Assembly: GCA_964243295.1 (NCBI GenBank)
Contig: CAXTEJ010000024.1
Coordinates: forward strand, 1-53,738
DNA: 53,738 bases
Direction of reading: 5' to 3'
Origin: CAXTEJ01 sp964243295
GTDB lineage: Bacteria; Actinomycetota; Actinomycetes; Actinomycetales; Angustibacteraceae
The translations under genes were made by a program, and so were the position numbers. The notes under the pieces were generated by a model. The model ran no database searches, was not told the DNA's origin, and saw only the letters and a list, made by a program, of their open reading frames with translations. Within the stretch, counting starts at the first letter, position 1, and every line of letters begins with the position of its first letter. Below, one piece after another: positions 53,487 through 53,738 of this stretch.

Positions 53487-53550
53487 CGAGTCGGGATCGC
53501 ATGATCACGGCTGTTGTGGCGCCGACGCGAGCCGGAATTGCATGATCACG
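53487..53550. repeat. Pair of 23-bp imperfect direct repeats containing GCATGATCACG
   Basis: CGAGTCGGGATCGCATGATC-ACG (53487-53509) and CGAGCCGGAATTGCATGATC-ACG (53528-53550), 41 bp apart. Both end in GCATGATCACG, and the uvrA tail starts with a related GATCACG. They lie in non-coding DNA just downstream of uvrA, probably a dispersed intergenic repeat. Confidence 0.7.
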
Positions 53551-53569
53551 CTGGGGATGGGCGCGGCGA

Positions 53570-53738
<169 letters not shown>

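Noticed and set aside
50651..53569. Insertion sequence or integrase-bearing element
   Set aside because: No transposase, integrase or terminal inverted repeats were found; only the uvrA-end duplication is supported.

Overview
The window is very GC-rich with GTG starts, ATGA/GTGA stop-start overlaps and mostly short intergenic gaps. It also carries the mycobacterial-type pgsA2/DUF881/sbp/DUF881/gcvH/FHA/MerR/nuclease/MerR/gcvP gene order. This points to a high-GC actinobacterium; several features would fit Kineosporiales or Geodermatophilales, but that placement is inference. A run of exactly 100 N at 25826-25925 shows a draft assembly, so single-base frameshifts below could be sequencing errors.

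Layout. 1-5.4 kb: core genes rluB (5' end cut by the window, with a 42-bp repeat array), tyrA, cmk, a plsC-like acyltransferase, der and tRNA-Pro(GGG) with a strong terminator. 5.5-15.6 kb: an accessory stretch of divergent regulator/enzyme pairs: frameshifted LysR with a DUF1330-SnoaL fusion and an SDR; nitroreductase and SDR with a TetR; NAD-binding protein with a TetR; FAD monooxygenase with a MarR. Most of the gaps between pairs hold a visible dyad operator. This stretch also holds a VOC protein and several decayed genes (SRPBCC, DUF4345). 16-25.1 kb: the conserved membrane/glycine-cleavage cluster, ending with a single-aptamer glycine riboswitch before gcvP. 25.3-39 kb: HAD phosphatase, assembly gap beside an 18-bp repeat, sbcCD, a glutamate-cysteine-ligase-like gene with a triplicated start region, a histidine phosphatase/aldo-keto reductase/ElaA operon, DUF2945, DUF1697, an FAD hydroxylase, a PilZ protein, three GNAT acetyltransferases and a methyltransferase.

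40.2-50.4 kb: a surface-polysaccharide island. It starts next to a decayed MMPL transporter, has a near-perfect CRP/GlxR-type site and promoter, then a tight operon (wecB-like epimerase, an unrecognised helical protein, GT4 glycosyltransferase, galE-like epimerase). Past about 0.85 kb of decayed DNA lies an 806-residue methyltransferase-glycosyltransferase fusion, and then a secreted multidomain protein with a bacterial phospholipase A2 domain.

50.5-53.7 kb: an MmyB-type regulator, an SDR very similar to the one at 7.3 kb, and a SnoaL-like protein. These are bracketed by two diverged copies of a uvrA 3' end, the right-hand one belonging to a uvrA that runs out of the window.

The most interesting items are the polysaccharide/phospholipase island, the two regulator-SDR-SnoaL modules 44 kb apart, and the uvrA-tail bracketing. 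All function assignments come from reading motifs by eye; no database search was run.
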